A stretch of 64,000 bases of DNA. Origin: Dactylellina haptotyla. Its lineage: Eukaryota > Ascomycota > Orbiliomycetes > Orbiliales > Orbiliaceae. Shown piece after piece: positions 36,720 to 46,525 of the stretch. Location of the stretch: NCBI GenBank assembly GCA_031310005.1, contig CM062379.1, positions 1-64,000 of the forward strand, given 5' to 3'. A model generated the notes under the pieces. That model worked only from the letters and a program-made list of their open reading frames with translations, was not told the DNA's origin and ran no database searches. Each line of letters starts with the position of its first letter. Position 1 is the stretch's first letter. The position numbers and the translations under genes are program-made.

Positions 36720-37331
36720 CTATAGGCATTGTTCGCGCATTTCGGAGCTTGACCCATACTTATTGATTTTCTCTCCTTGACATTTCAGGAGATGAGCTTC
36801 TGGGGACATATTGGAAAAGCCGCACGCCATCTTCAACTCTTCCGTAAATACAATCTTTCCTTCGCCGTATTCCATTTCGCTCCAATCGTAAGGGTCCAAT
36901 CCCTTCCACTTGAATCCCACCACTATCCCAGGGACGATTTGAAACAACTGCGGGCCGAGTCTGAGGGTTCCTTTCTTAAAGCAAGAGTGAAATTTTCCTG
37001 TTATATTGCCATATTCTGTGTCGATTTCCAATCGAATGTACATTTCTTCTGTTAAGTCTAAGAAAATTTCCTCAACGTGGGTAGAAGTGATCGAGTATTC
37101 GCGAGCGATTCGTTCGTGCCAGTTTGACAGATTGTCTTCATCGGGATCTTGGGTCTGGCAGGTGTGAGTCTGGCAGGTGCACCCGCATGTTGGGCATCCG
37201 CGGGATGGTTGTGTTTGCTGTGCTGGTTTACGGAGGGCAGATTGGCCTGCACCACGTCGTTTTTTGACTCCAGATGTCGATACTATGGTGGTGGCAGACG
37301 ATGGCAAGATCCTGCCTCTGTTTAGCAGCAT
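36720..37331 (-). CDS. Hypothetical protein with Cys-rich CPTCGCTC motif
   Basis: A 203-residue ATG frame. The N-terminal 50 residues are basic and Ser/Gln-rich (KKRRGAGQ, possible nuclear signal). A compact cysteine cluster follows (CPTCGCTCQTHTC, about residues 46-58). The C-terminal 130 residues look globular and acidic (EEIFLDLTEEMYIRLEID, WKGLDPYDWSEMEYGEG). The spacing of the cysteines could bind metal but matches no finger I know. No signal peptide is present. Function is unknown. It is kept because it starts with ATG, is intact and has protein-like composition, but it could be an exon of a larger gene. Confidence 0.45.
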   Translation of the reverse strand: MLLNRGRILPSSATTIVSTSGVKKRRGAGQSALRKPAQQTQPSRGCPTCGCTCQTHTCQTQDPDEDNLSNWHERIAREYSITSTHVEEIFLDLTEEMYIRLEIDTEYGNITGKFHSCFKKGTLRLGPQLFQIVPGIVVGFKWKGLDPYDWSEMEYGEGKIVFTEELKMACGFSNMSPEAHLLKCQGEKINKYGSSSEMREQCL

Positions 37332-39429
37332 CGTGTTTAGGCGGTAAACGCTGTTTTCCTACAAGGTAATATGCAGATTTGAATTGTGCTCTACCACGAA
37401 TACTATTGTGTTTTATATTTTCGGATCGGTTTGATTCTGTATTACTCGTGAAGTGCGAAATGGATGGTATTGATACCTAATCTTCAATAGCGGTGCTGGC
37501 CACCTAAATTGAAATTGGTTGTGTTTTGCTAGATCCCATTCAATTGGACCCCTCTGACCTGGTGAAGCCCCTTTGGCATACGACAGTGAAGCGCAGCGAA
37601 TATATCTACATATAAGAATTGAAAAAATTACGAGGCTATAAACGCCCTCAATCGCGTGACAGCTATCTAACAGGTATACCTTCTTATAAAAATAATTTTT
37701 TTAGGTCCATCGGTTCATTTTCTTCGGCCTCGTGGTGGTCGATGTGATATTCGCTGCTGTTTCGACTACGCCGGTTTTAGAGTTGCTCTGCGGACCAGCA
37801 GCTTGGGGTTGAGTTTCAGTGTTGCAGTTGCAGCTAGAAGTAGGGCAAGCACTGTCTGCAGAAACGGTTTGTTTTGGTAGGTGCTACGAGCACCAGCCCG
37901 CACGATCTCCACCGCGAAATCGTGTTTGATCTAAATGGCTAACGATGTAATCGCAACACAAGTCTGGTACGAGCCTGATGGTTTCCCTATAAGTTAGGAT
38001 AGATGGCAGTACTTTGGTCGCTTCCACTTCAACTAAAATGTGTTGTGGCAAGTTTGTAGACTCGGTCCTAGAAGAATACTTACAACACAAAATACCAGCC
38101 CGGCATCAATCCTACCTGCAGAATCGGTTATTCTCGACCACAACTAAATAATTCAAACTTTTTTTAGAAAAATTTCTTTTTTTTCTGCTGAAAAGAGTCA
38201 GTGCATGGCTTATAATCTGTGGTGGTTCCCTAGGCGACCAGCCTGGCGGCCATGTATAAAAATTCCTATAAATTTTTGGAAGAAGTGCTAAATTTCGCTT
38301 ACGCAACATTTCACCCTTTCCGAAGATTAGACACAACACTTGGCGCCTTTATACGGGCGGGACTGGAACCCTGATCTAGAGGAGAACAAAAGCCTTGGGA
38401 CGTCAACGATTCGGTAACGATTCTATAACGATTCTTCACGTCGCCCCTAGATATATAAATCAATTGATAGCTGAAAAGATTGAACATTTCAGTTGTAGTC
38501 TGACGCGAAACGTTGCTGGCGAAGGAGGCGGATACGCAATGAAAAGTCGAAAGAGCTGCGCTGCCTGATTTGATGACTTGTTCTTTATCAGTATTCACAA
38601 GTGCGGGGATGACATCTCGCCCTGAGCGCTATTATCAACTTGTTCAATCTATTCCATCAGTCATTTCAGAACTTGATTAATCAATACCGCTATCCTTGTC
38701 GAAATTTGGTTCACCTGATCACACTCAACTTTAATATGTAAAAGCGGTCCGCATGACGTCAGACAAAGAAACATAGGGATGTAAGAGGAAGTAGAATAAG
38801 GAGGATTATTTGGCTCCCAAAATTTAAAGAAAGTGGTTCTTACTACAAAGCTATTAATGTTGTTATTTATTTTCCTTAAATAAATCCTAATCTTTATAAT
38901 TTTAGCTTGAGAAGTGAGGAGGAGTAACACCTTTGTAAATGAGAATATAATAAAATTTTGGTGTTTCTGCTTTCGCGCAGGCGTCACCGACCTTAGATTG
39001 CGTCATCGTATCTAAGATTGCTGTGCGTGGGTCTCTCGGATCTCGAGCCGATGCCAATCTCCTTGCCTGATCCGTCGACGTCCACCACAACCCCGGCTAT
39101 ATCAAATTCGAAACTGATAGCTTGTCCACTCACACCTCCTACGGTAAATTCATTTCGGCGCCGAGGAGTTTGCGTCACCGCCACGTCTTGGTAGATTGGC
39201 GCAAAGGCAACTGAGGCTGTCAATGAAAGTGTACATATAAAGCCTCGCCAGCCACTTCTCAGTCGATCGTAATATTGCGACAAGATTGTAACAAAAAGGA
39301 ATGATCCGAAAGCGCCATATATTCTCCCAAGCACCACGAGATTGCATCACCGATTCATCCTTTCACTCACCGAGTCACCTTGGGTGGTGAACTATTTCCT
39401 TTCCTGAACGTCAACGATCACCATCTCGA
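37332..39429. other. Intergenic, about 2.1 kb
   Basis: No supported gene. Minus-strand frames around 37884-39350 are short or begin with non-ATG codons. The segment at about 37730-37870 reads on the minus strand as a Cys/Thr/Gln-rich peptide (CPTSSCNC) weakly like the Cys cluster of the 36720-37331 protein, but with no intact frame. The right end is the promoter of the GH79 gene. Confidence 0.4.
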
Positions 39430-41235
39430 ATGCCTTCTGAGTGGTGGCTGGGCAACACTCGCCGCTCGGTTAATCCGGCACCCCTACCGCGGCGGTCGCT
39501 CTCCCTTCTGCTCTTGGCGTTATATTTCCCGATCATCGTCTCAGCAATAGAAAGAACCATCGCCATCAGCATTACCGTGCCGGCCACGGATACCCCCCTC
39601 CGCTCGTTAGACCGAAACTTAGTCTCCTGGTCGATTCAAAATCGCGATCTCCCTATATTCTCCAGAACAAGCTATCTTCAGAACTTCTTCAACGCGCTAT
39701 CCACTAATACCGCAAAAGGCCAGTCTGTTCGACTCGGCGGCGGCGAATCTGACAAAACAACCTACAGTCCGGACATAACCATAACCGCTCAGAAATTCCA
39801 GTCTGGCTACTATGGCGCCCAAGCGCAGGGGAATGTTACACTCGGTCCCAATTACTTTGAGTCTTTCAGAGACCGCTACGCTCCAAATACGACTTACATC
39901 TGGTGTCTGAATTTAATCAACTCCACTAATAACTTTGAAGCAGCGATATCTACGGCAGCCGGCGTCCTTGAATTTATCAAGGATGAGCTTGAGCTCTTTG
40001 AAATCGGGAACGAGGCCGATTTTTATGGCTCTAAGGGATACCGGGACAAGAACTGGGACGCCACCATGATGCTTCCAGAATGGAACTATATAGCTGATGA
40101 AGTTCAGAAGCTCGGTCCCAATAACGGCGACGATATCAAGTTTGCCGCTGGCGGGTTCGCAAATCCGGCCTATGTTGTTACCAAAGACTTCGACATCCCC
40201 GGAATAATCAAAGCAGGATTTCAAAGCCCAAGAATCCCTTGGTACACAATGCACCTGTACCCTCAGTCAGGCTGTAGTGGAAGCGTCACAATTCAGCCTT
40301 TACTTAGTCACGCCAGTCTTTACGAGCTCCTGAGTAATTATATAAGTCAGGTAGAAGCCGCAGAATCCGTCGGAGGTCAATTTGCTATCGGGGAAACTAA
40401 CACCGTCTCCTGTACCGGACGCGCGGGTATCTCGGATACGTTCGCAGCAGCACTCTGGCTTGTCAACTATGTTCTGCTCAGCGCATCGATCGGGATACGT
40501 AGAGTGTATTTTCACGCCACTTCTAAAGCGCCATACAGCCCTCTCATCCCGATTAATTATTCAACAGATTCCGGAAATTATACTTCCGGTGTCCTGCCCC
40601 TCGCGTATGGAGCCTATTTTGTGTCGGAAGTTCTCTCTTCTAATGAAACCCTTCACGTTACCGAAATGGCAAATGACACCGATTACAGCTCTTACACCAT
40701 CTGGGATGAAAGCAACAATCTGAAAAAGTTTGTCTTTATCAATCTCGCAGCTTACAATACTACGATGGGAGTTACCAATTCTGCGACAGAAGACTCGCCT
40801 GCTTTTCCATTCGATTATCCTCGGTCTTCCACTTTAGTCAACATCTCCACCCCGTGGAATGCTGGTGAAGAGCTATCGATCATCAGACTTCAGGGACCTG
40901 GCTCAAACGCGAAAGCTTTGGTGAACGTTTCTGATTTTACTTTTTCAACTAAAGACGCCAAAGTCGAAAGCAATCTCGTAGATACAATACTTACAGTGCA
41001 AGCAGACGGCTACGTCGTTTTCGATATACTCGCTTCCGAAGCGGTCCTAATCCAACCCTATAGCGATGTGCTGGCAAATCCCCATCCCACAACAACAGAA
41101 TCAAGAGCTTCAAATTCAACAGCCAACGGTGTAGTTAGGAGAACAAGGGGCGCGAGTAGCTTGGCGTCGCTTTGTACTCCTAGCTGGTCGGTCCTGGTCG
41201 TATTTAGCGTGATGATTACAATACTCGCCGTTTGA
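39430..41235 (+). CDS. GH79-family glycosidase (beta-glucuronidase-like), membrane/GPI anchored
   Basis: Intact 601-residue single-exon frame. A hydrophobic signal segment lies at about 22-38. The TIM barrel shows the family acid/base site EIGNEADFY (Glu194 or nearby, E of IGNE) and the nucleophile region FAIGETNTVSC (Glu322), matching fungal GH79 beta-glucuronidases. An RLGGGESD segment (101-108) and a C-terminal beta-sandwich-like region follow. The C-terminus is a Ser/Thr-rich stretch, then a basic RRTRG and a hydrophobic tail (WSVLVVFSVMITILAV), as in GPI-anchor signals or a C-terminal helix. GH79 enzymes release glucuronic acid from arabinogalactan or related glycans, so an extracellular role on plant or wall polysaccharide is expected. 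Confidence 0.87.
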   Translation: MPSEWWLGNTRRSVNPAPLPRRSLSLLLLALYFPIIVSAIERTIAISITVPATDTPLRSLDRNLVSWSIQNRDLPIFSRTSYLQNFFNALSTNTAKGQSVRLGGGESDKTTYSPDITITAQKFQSGYYGAQAQGNVTLGPNYFESFRDRYAPNTTYIWCLNLINSTNNFEAAISTAAGVLEFIKDELELFEIGNEADFYGSKGYRDKNWDATMMLPEWNYIADEVQKLGPNNGDDIKFAAGGFANPAYVVTKDFDIPGIIKAGFQSPRIPWYTMHLYPQSGCSGSVTIQPLLSHASLYELLSNYISQVEAAESVGGQFAIGETNTVSCTGRAGISDTFAAALWLVNYVLLSASIGIRRVYFHATSKAPYSPLIPINYSTDSGNYTSGVLPLAYGAYFVSEVLSSNETLHVTEMANDTDYSSYTIWDESNNLKKFVFINLAAYNTTMGVTNSATEDSPAFPFDYPRSSTLVNISTPWNAGEELSIIRLQGPGSNAKALVNVSDFTFSTKDAKVESNLVDTILTVQADGYVVFDILASEAVLIQPYSDVLANPHPTTTESRASNSTANGVVRRTRGASSLASLCTPSWSVLVVFSVMITILAV

Positions 41236-41560
41236 TTATACCCGTTTGTATATAAATTTAGTTAAACTTAAGCCTTACTCTCATAGCTTACACATAATAC
41301 ATGGATTTGAGGTTATCTCAGAATTGCAAGTCACCAGATCTCGTTCAATCGATCTTAAAATAAAGAAAGTATGAAAACTGAAATGTTAAGCTTACTTCTG
41401 ATATGCAAAGGTTTAAAATATTTATTGGGAGCCAGAGTTTATTTTTATTGATTACCTTGGTCCCGACTAATAAAAAAATCGGAACCGGGGCCCTTTACAA
41501 TAAATCTACCTGTTATAGGTTTGTACAGTCTGACACGTAATCCTTACAATAATAAAACTA
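41236..41560. other. Intergenic, mostly dispersed-repeat copy
   Basis: Short stretch between convergent genes (GH79 +, Cys-rich protein -). Its right half is copy C of the dispersed repeat, whose end runs into the 3' coding end of the Cys-rich gene. Confidence 0.5.
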
Positions 41561-41575
41561 TTAGTTCGGCCAACA
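41453..41575 (+). repeat. Dispersed repeat, copy C
   Basis: It contains AATCGGAACCGGGG, TTTACAATAAATCTACCTGTTA and TTACAATAATAAAACTATTAG, echoing the copies at 12061-12180 and 12645-12740 (CAATAAAACTACC, CGGTTAG). Imperfect. If it is one element, its end overlaps the stop codon of the Cys-rich gene at 41561. Confidence 0.45.
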
Positions 41576-42188
41576 ATTAAAGCTTAGGTAAATCACATTT
41601 CCTAAATCTTGTGGTGAACAAATAGCACCTGTAGCCTGCTGTGTGCAACCGTATGCCCAATATCCAATGCAACACGTGGCCGAGCCAGTTGGCCGGGGAT
41701 TTAAATACCGTGTAGGACCCCAGGGCACATTTTGACACTGACTCGAATCTACAAATTCCATTTCCCAACATGTACCGGTCTCATTACTATAGCATGCAAC
41801 CCGATGGATTAGTCTCTTGCGAGTGTGGATTTTATTTCGGTCAAGTATTCTTTCAGACTCCATCGGTGGCTAAATAAATTTTTGTGTTTGAGATCCAATT
41901 ATCTACTTACTATCCGTTGCAATACCGAATCTTCCGCCACCATCGCTTTACCAATCTGACCGGTTCGTTCTACTCAATTGGTGTTAGTTTAACTGTGTTG
42001 CATCTCTCAAAATCAAAATGTAGAGGGCGTACCGGAGATTGGTTAGCTTCGGGGACCGGTGATCGTTTTTCATCACGGAGTGAAAAAATAGTATCCCCTG
42101 GTTCGAATATCGGCTGGGCTGTCGGTGCCGCGAGGACTACAGACACCAATATAGCCACAACGCTAGAGAAAAATAATTGACTTTTCAT
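41561..42188 (-). CDS. Secreted cysteine-rich protein (effector-like)
   Basis: Exon 1 (42033-42188) encodes a signal peptide, MKSQLFFSSVVAILVSVVLA, and a propeptide-like segment with a possible Kex2-type KR site. The last exon (41561-41869) encodes the Cys-rich domain. Phases agree if exon 1 joins directly (154 residues), or through an 18-bp micro-exon at 41952-41969 (donor GTACGC, branch CTAAC, acceptor GTAG; second donor GTAAAG). The mature domain has eight cysteines, including a CC pair (ACYS, GTCW, SQC, ATCC, YGC, AIC, NCW), consistent with four disulphides. No known domain was recognised. Size and Cys content suit an apoplastic effector or antimicrobial-like protein. Confidence 0.65.
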
Positions 42189-43094
42189 ATTGTGTTCGAG
42201 TGCTGGGGTGAAGATTTATATTCCGTATACAGGGTCGTCTCTAGCTAACTGAAGAAAAACCTGATGCTGGTAATTGCGATTGTAGACTATACTCCCAGGG
42301 GATGGACTTTTTTATAGTAAAGTCTAATAGATGATAGATCCTTCGCCAAGTCAAAAAACCGATAGTGCATAATAATCTCTCGGTATTTCATGGTATTGTC
42401 AAGTTTTCGAAATTTAACTCAATCACAACGGCTCATATTTCCGTTAGCGGGTAGCACTACCCTGGCACTAAACTTGGCGTGTGCAAACAGCGACTGAATA
42501 CGAGTTGCTGCTTACTGAACATTGCTGATTACTGATATTCCTTTGTCTGGCTTCCAACCCCTGTTTAGATATCTTTTTTAGAGGCTAATCTACTTTAATA
42601 AATTAACTCGTGACCTCTAGTCCTCATCAGAATACATAATAAAATATTAAAATAATTGCCTTTCTTGGATAGAGCGCACTAATTTACTTTACAATCAGAA
42701 GTACTTGTGCAGAGGTTAGGCACCGCCTTCAACTCAGATGGATGCACTTCTAAGAATCTTTATGGGATTCGTCGGTCGGCCCGAATCCTGGTTCACAACA
42801 TCCAAGACTGGACACCACCAACTAGCTACTCGTTAATAGCATTCATTCACACACACACACCTGCAAGGCTGGAATTGGAAGGAATCGGAACTGTTTTGAC
42901 AGCCGCGAAGGATTCGTGAAACCTAGGTCAACGCGAATGCGAATGGTATCCGCTATAACATAGACGTTGGTTGCGAAAATGTCATTTTATCTCTATATTA
43001 TCTCTACGTGAGTTTTACAAGTCTTTCAACTTGAGTTGATCCTAGATTCCTTTACTGTTAATAATCTTGTAAATAACTGATCTTGCTCGCCTGA
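42189..43094. other. Intergenic, nothing convincing
   Basis: About 900 bp upstream of the Cys-rich gene (-) and the ankyrin relic (+). A 70-codon plus-strand frame at 42707-42919 has no features. No gene or RNA is seen. Confidence 0.45.
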
Positions 43095-43752
43095 ATGTAT
43101 AATAACGTTATTAATTATGACGCAGACCAACATCAGTCTGACCCTGCGGATCAAAATCCCCTACATTACACACTTGCGAAAGCTATTGACTATCTAAATT
43201 ATCTTAAACCTCTAGTGGAAGCCCGCCCAGATGTAAATAACCTATGAATTACGACTTTACTCCTTGGATCATGGCAGCTGAAGTGATTCTGTAAAATGGG
43301 CTCGGTTTTTGATTGAGAATGGAGCGTTAGTCCACCTGCAAGGTTAAAATAAAAAACTACAATATTTTATGCGGTTGAATATAACGCTCCACGATGCTTG
43401 AGACTACTCTACGAACATGGAGCGAATTTTCTTGCTTGCAGATGATAAAGGCTGGACGGCTCTGCACTATGCTGCGGAATTTACTTCCCCGGAAACGATA
43501 GATGTCCTCGCCAGTTTACGGCTAAATATTTTGTGCATAGTTGGAAAGAAAAACCGCAAGGGCCAAACGGCCATAGATTTTGTTGAGAAGAGATGGGACC
43601 GGAACTGGATGGAAGTATCAGCGGCTTATGATCCCCTCCTTCGTTCTATCGAAATTGCTGCTATTGATGAAGAGCTGGACGAGGGTGAGGTGTTCTACGA
43701 AGTGAATGAAAATGAAATTCTGGCATCTTCGGTTGAAGAAAATGCGTTATAG
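43095..43752 (+). pseudogene. Ankyrin-repeat gene relic
   Basis: From ATG 43095 a frame reads MYNNVINYDADQ and NPLHYTLAKAIDYLNYLKPL, then stops near 43247. Ankyrin pieces continue in shifted frames: WARFLIENGALVHLQG near 43310-43350, FYAVEYNAPRCLRLLYEHGANF near 43363-43425, then after another frameshift DDKGWTALHYAAEF (about 43443-43485) to the stop at 43750-43752. At least two frameshifts plus stops make it non-functional. It may be a degraded fragment of a larger ankyrin protein, possibly related to the kinase-ankyrin gene, but it is too short to tell. Confidence 0.7.
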
Positions 43753-45248
43753 CAGAAGTACCTGGGACTAGAAATGAAAGGACTGAAGAATTATACGCTA
43801 AGATAGGGTTTGGTCCCTGGAAAGCACCTTACAAATGCCAAAGTTGATTTTGGGTTGTAACACAAAATTTAGCGCTAGTCTTCTTATTCGGTTTAAACTA
43901 CTTGCTTAGGAATATCGGTAGTCCCTGCTTATTATGCCTTCGGTTCGAGAACCTTAACTTTCTAGCTCACCTAGTTCAAGTTTAGTTCCTACCGGGGTTA
44001 CATTCGACTTGATGCAAGGGGTTCTTCAACTGAGGCTAAGGGCATAGGTTGTTGACCAGGGCTAAGGATCTAGTCTATTAATGCAAGACCTGTTTTGGAT
44101 AAAATCTACCGGGTAACACGGGTACAATACCGTATTGGAAGACCTGGCAACCTGAAGAGTCCTTGTTAAGTAAACTCAAGAGATATCTCAGCTTGTATTC
44201 GGGTCATCGATGTCAAGGCACCGTATTTATATAATAAACCCGGGTTCATGCAGTTGATACTTGATTTGTATCTCCTGAAAATATATAATTAGGACTAAAA
44301 ACTGTACTGATTACTCCGAATACCGCAACCGAACGCATTATTATATAAGAAATGACATTAAGCAGAAACCTGGTAAGATTATTCTTTCAGGGTAATTTTA
44401 GGTTTAATATCGAGCTCTCTGTAACGCATATTTTGTCCACGTAATCCACTCGGCTCCAAATTCTTGAAATACATGCAGCAGCCGTCGAATGGAATGGGAC
44501 CATCAGAGGGTTGGGAGAAAGTTTTTTGAACACAATCAAAATCCTTTATTTAAAGTGAGACTGATATAGACCTCTTAAATTATTCTCTGCTTAGTCCTCC
44601 AGTAGCCATAACAACAGGCCCAGAACCGTACCTAGAAAACGATATCTTGTTACTTTTATTGAAAAGTGTACCTTTAATTCGTTTAGTAAACGGAAGTAGA
44701 AGCCGATATTCTTAATTGGTATTTTTCTGTATACTCCGTTTAACCCAAAAACAAGAATCGCGTGCCGAATGCTGGGTAACTATCGAGATATCCGAGATGG
44801 TTTCTTCAGAATCGGTTCTAACTATGTAGGCGGCTATCACAGGCGAGTACTACGATCAGAATCCTTCCTTATCTGTTAAGCATCATGTAAAGAGTAAAGC
44901 GACATTGTAAAAGATTATGTGGCCTAAGATCGCAACTGTGAGAGTACGGTCTGTACACAACTTCGGTATCTTGCACTTTACCAGCTAGATATACGTCGAA
45001 GTTTGTATATAAACGCCCTGTATCTCACCACCTTCATACTTCTTCCCTAAGCTTCAACGTGCTCGAGCATATCAAAGCTTCTTCAAGCACTTGTCACTCT
45101 TTTAATTTTGACTTTTGTCATCATTTCCTGCCTTAAGCGCTGTTCTTTATTTGAGGCCCGCATATCCTTTTATTCTCAATTCGACAAGAAATTTACAACG
45201 AGCAGTTTGTATTCCTTCCTAAGAGGGTATATTTATCATCCGGAAGAG
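43753..45248. other. Intergenic and promoter of the Gly/Lys-rich gene
   Basis: About 1.5 kb with no supported gene. The right end contains a TATA box annotated separately. Composition is normal to slightly A/T-rich. Confidence 0.45.
45006..45013 (+). promoter_or_regulatory. Probable TATA box
   Basis: TATATAAA lies 243 bp upstream of ATG 45249, followed by a pyrimidine-rich stretch (CTTCTTCCCTAAG) that would suit a transcription start in a fungal promoter. Confidence 0.45.
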
Positions 45249-46172
45249 ATGCGCTACCGTGCGATCCTTTGTTCCATTCTCGTTCTTGCCGAGGGTGCTG
45301 CCGTAAATGGCGCGTACGTTGGCACCAGGAACATAAACGAAGGACTTTCTGTACGCTCTTCGAATGCAGAGCAGGGTTCGACACGTCAATTTGATTCGGG
45401 TCCTATCGCTGCTCGTGCGCCGATGTTGGTGAAACGTCGCGGAAGGGGTGGCGGAGGCGGAGGCGGTGGTGGCCGTGGAGGAGGAGGAGGAGGAGGAGGA
45501 GGAGGAGGAGGAGGAGGAGGTGGTGGTGGTGGTGGAGGTGGAGGTGGAGGTGGCCACCCGGCCCCTCAAGCTCCGAAACCTCAGAATAAGCCTGCCAACA
45601 ATGGGGGCGGTGGCGGCGGTGGTGGTGGTAAATCGAATGGAGGCCATAAAAACGGAGGAGGAGGAGGAGGAGGAGGAGGTGGTGGTGGTGGTGGTGGTGG
45701 TGGTAGTGGTGGTGGAAAGAAAGATGTGGCAAAGAAAGAGGAGGGCAAGAAAGACGCTGGCAAAAAGGACGAGGGCAAAAAGGACGCCAGTAAGAAGGAC
45801 GAGGGCAAAAAGGACGCCAGTAAGAAGGAAGCTGGTAAAAAGGAAGCCGGTAAGAAGGATGGAGCGGGCAAGAAAGCTTCGAAAGATGCTGGGGACAAAA
45901 AAGATGGAGCAGGCAAGAAACATAAGGCCGGCAAGGGTAAGAAAAGCAGCAAGGGAGGCGGTAATGACGAAGATGAAGATGAGGATGGTGGGGACGGTGG
46001 TGAGGAGGACGCCAGTGATGAGGACACCAGTACTGAGGATGAGAGTACCGAGGAAGATACCGAAGAGGAGGGTGATGAAGAGGATGACAATGGTACCACT
46101 GCCACGTCAAGTGCAGCGACCACCCCCACCATCTTATCGACGACTGTCATGCCAACTACTACCGTAGTCTAA
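45249..46172 (+). CDS. Secreted Gly-rich / Lys-rich / acidic low-complexity protein
   Basis: An open frame extends upstream to 45108, but Met at 45249 is preferred because it starts a signal peptide (MRYRAILCSILVLAEG). From it the protein has 307 residues. Layout: a short N-terminal region ending in KRR, two blocks of nearly pure glycine broken by short linkers, a 13-15-residue-period Lys/Asp/Glu/Ala region built on GKKDAGKKDEGKK-like units, an acidic D/E tract, and a Thr/Ser tail. The GGA/GGT trinucleotide runs (45479-45560, 45650-45720) look like a codon-repeat expansion. It is secreted or surface located; function is unknown. The opposite-strand long frames here are shadows of the triplet repeats. 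Confidence 0.6.
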   Translation: MRYRAILCSILVLAEGAAVNGAYVGTRNINEGLSVRSSNAEQGSTRQFDSGPIAARAPMLVKRRGRGGGGGGGGGRGGGGGGGGGGGGGGGGGGGGGGGGGGHPAPQAPKPQNKPANNGGGGGGGGGKSNGGHKNGGGGGGGGGGGGGGGGGSGGGKKDVAKKEEGKKDAGKKDEGKKDASKKDEGKKDASKKEAGKKEAGKKDGAGKKASKDAGDKKDGAGKKHKAGKGKKSSKGGGNDEDEDEDGGDGGEEDASDEDTSTEDESTEEDTEEEGDEEDDNGTTATSSAATTPTILSTTVMPTTTVV

Positions 46173-46430
46173 ACAAGATTTAAGCGGTTGATGGTTTCTA
46201 AATTGTAGGTCACCCCGCAGCTTACCAAGACAGTTAAGTTGGATTGTGGAAGGGGTTCCTTTGGTGCAGTTTCTTTGAACCAATTTTCATTCTCAATATT
46301 TTGTTCATGTTGTCTTATGGTAGTTTTGTACACGCCAACATAGCAGGTTAAACTTGCGACACTACATATCTTGGTTATCTGATTTAGTCAATACAACCTT
46401 CAAGAGCGAGGCGCTTGGTGTTCTCTGCTA

Positions 46431-46525
46431 TTATTTCTTCTGTTATTTCTTCTGTTATTTCTTCTGTTATTTCTTCTGTTATTTCCTCTCTTATTTCTTC
46501 TGCTATTTCCTCTGCTATTTCTTCA
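46431..46525. repeat. 12-bp tandem repeat (TTATTTCTTCTG)n
   Basis: About eight units, the first five nearly perfect and the rest with C/T and G/C changes. Read on the minus strand it would encode EEIT/EEIA repeats (a coiled-coil-like pattern), but no longer coding frame surrounds it, so it is called a minisatellite. Confidence 0.8.

Noticed and set aside
38993-39337. 114-codon minus-strand frame divergent from the GH79 gene
   Set aside because: Its first codon is GTG and it contains no ATG, so it is not a plausible fungal start.
45193-46167. Long frames on both strands across the Gly/Lys repeat gene
   Set aside because: They are shadows of the triplet repeats; only the plus frame has a signal peptide.
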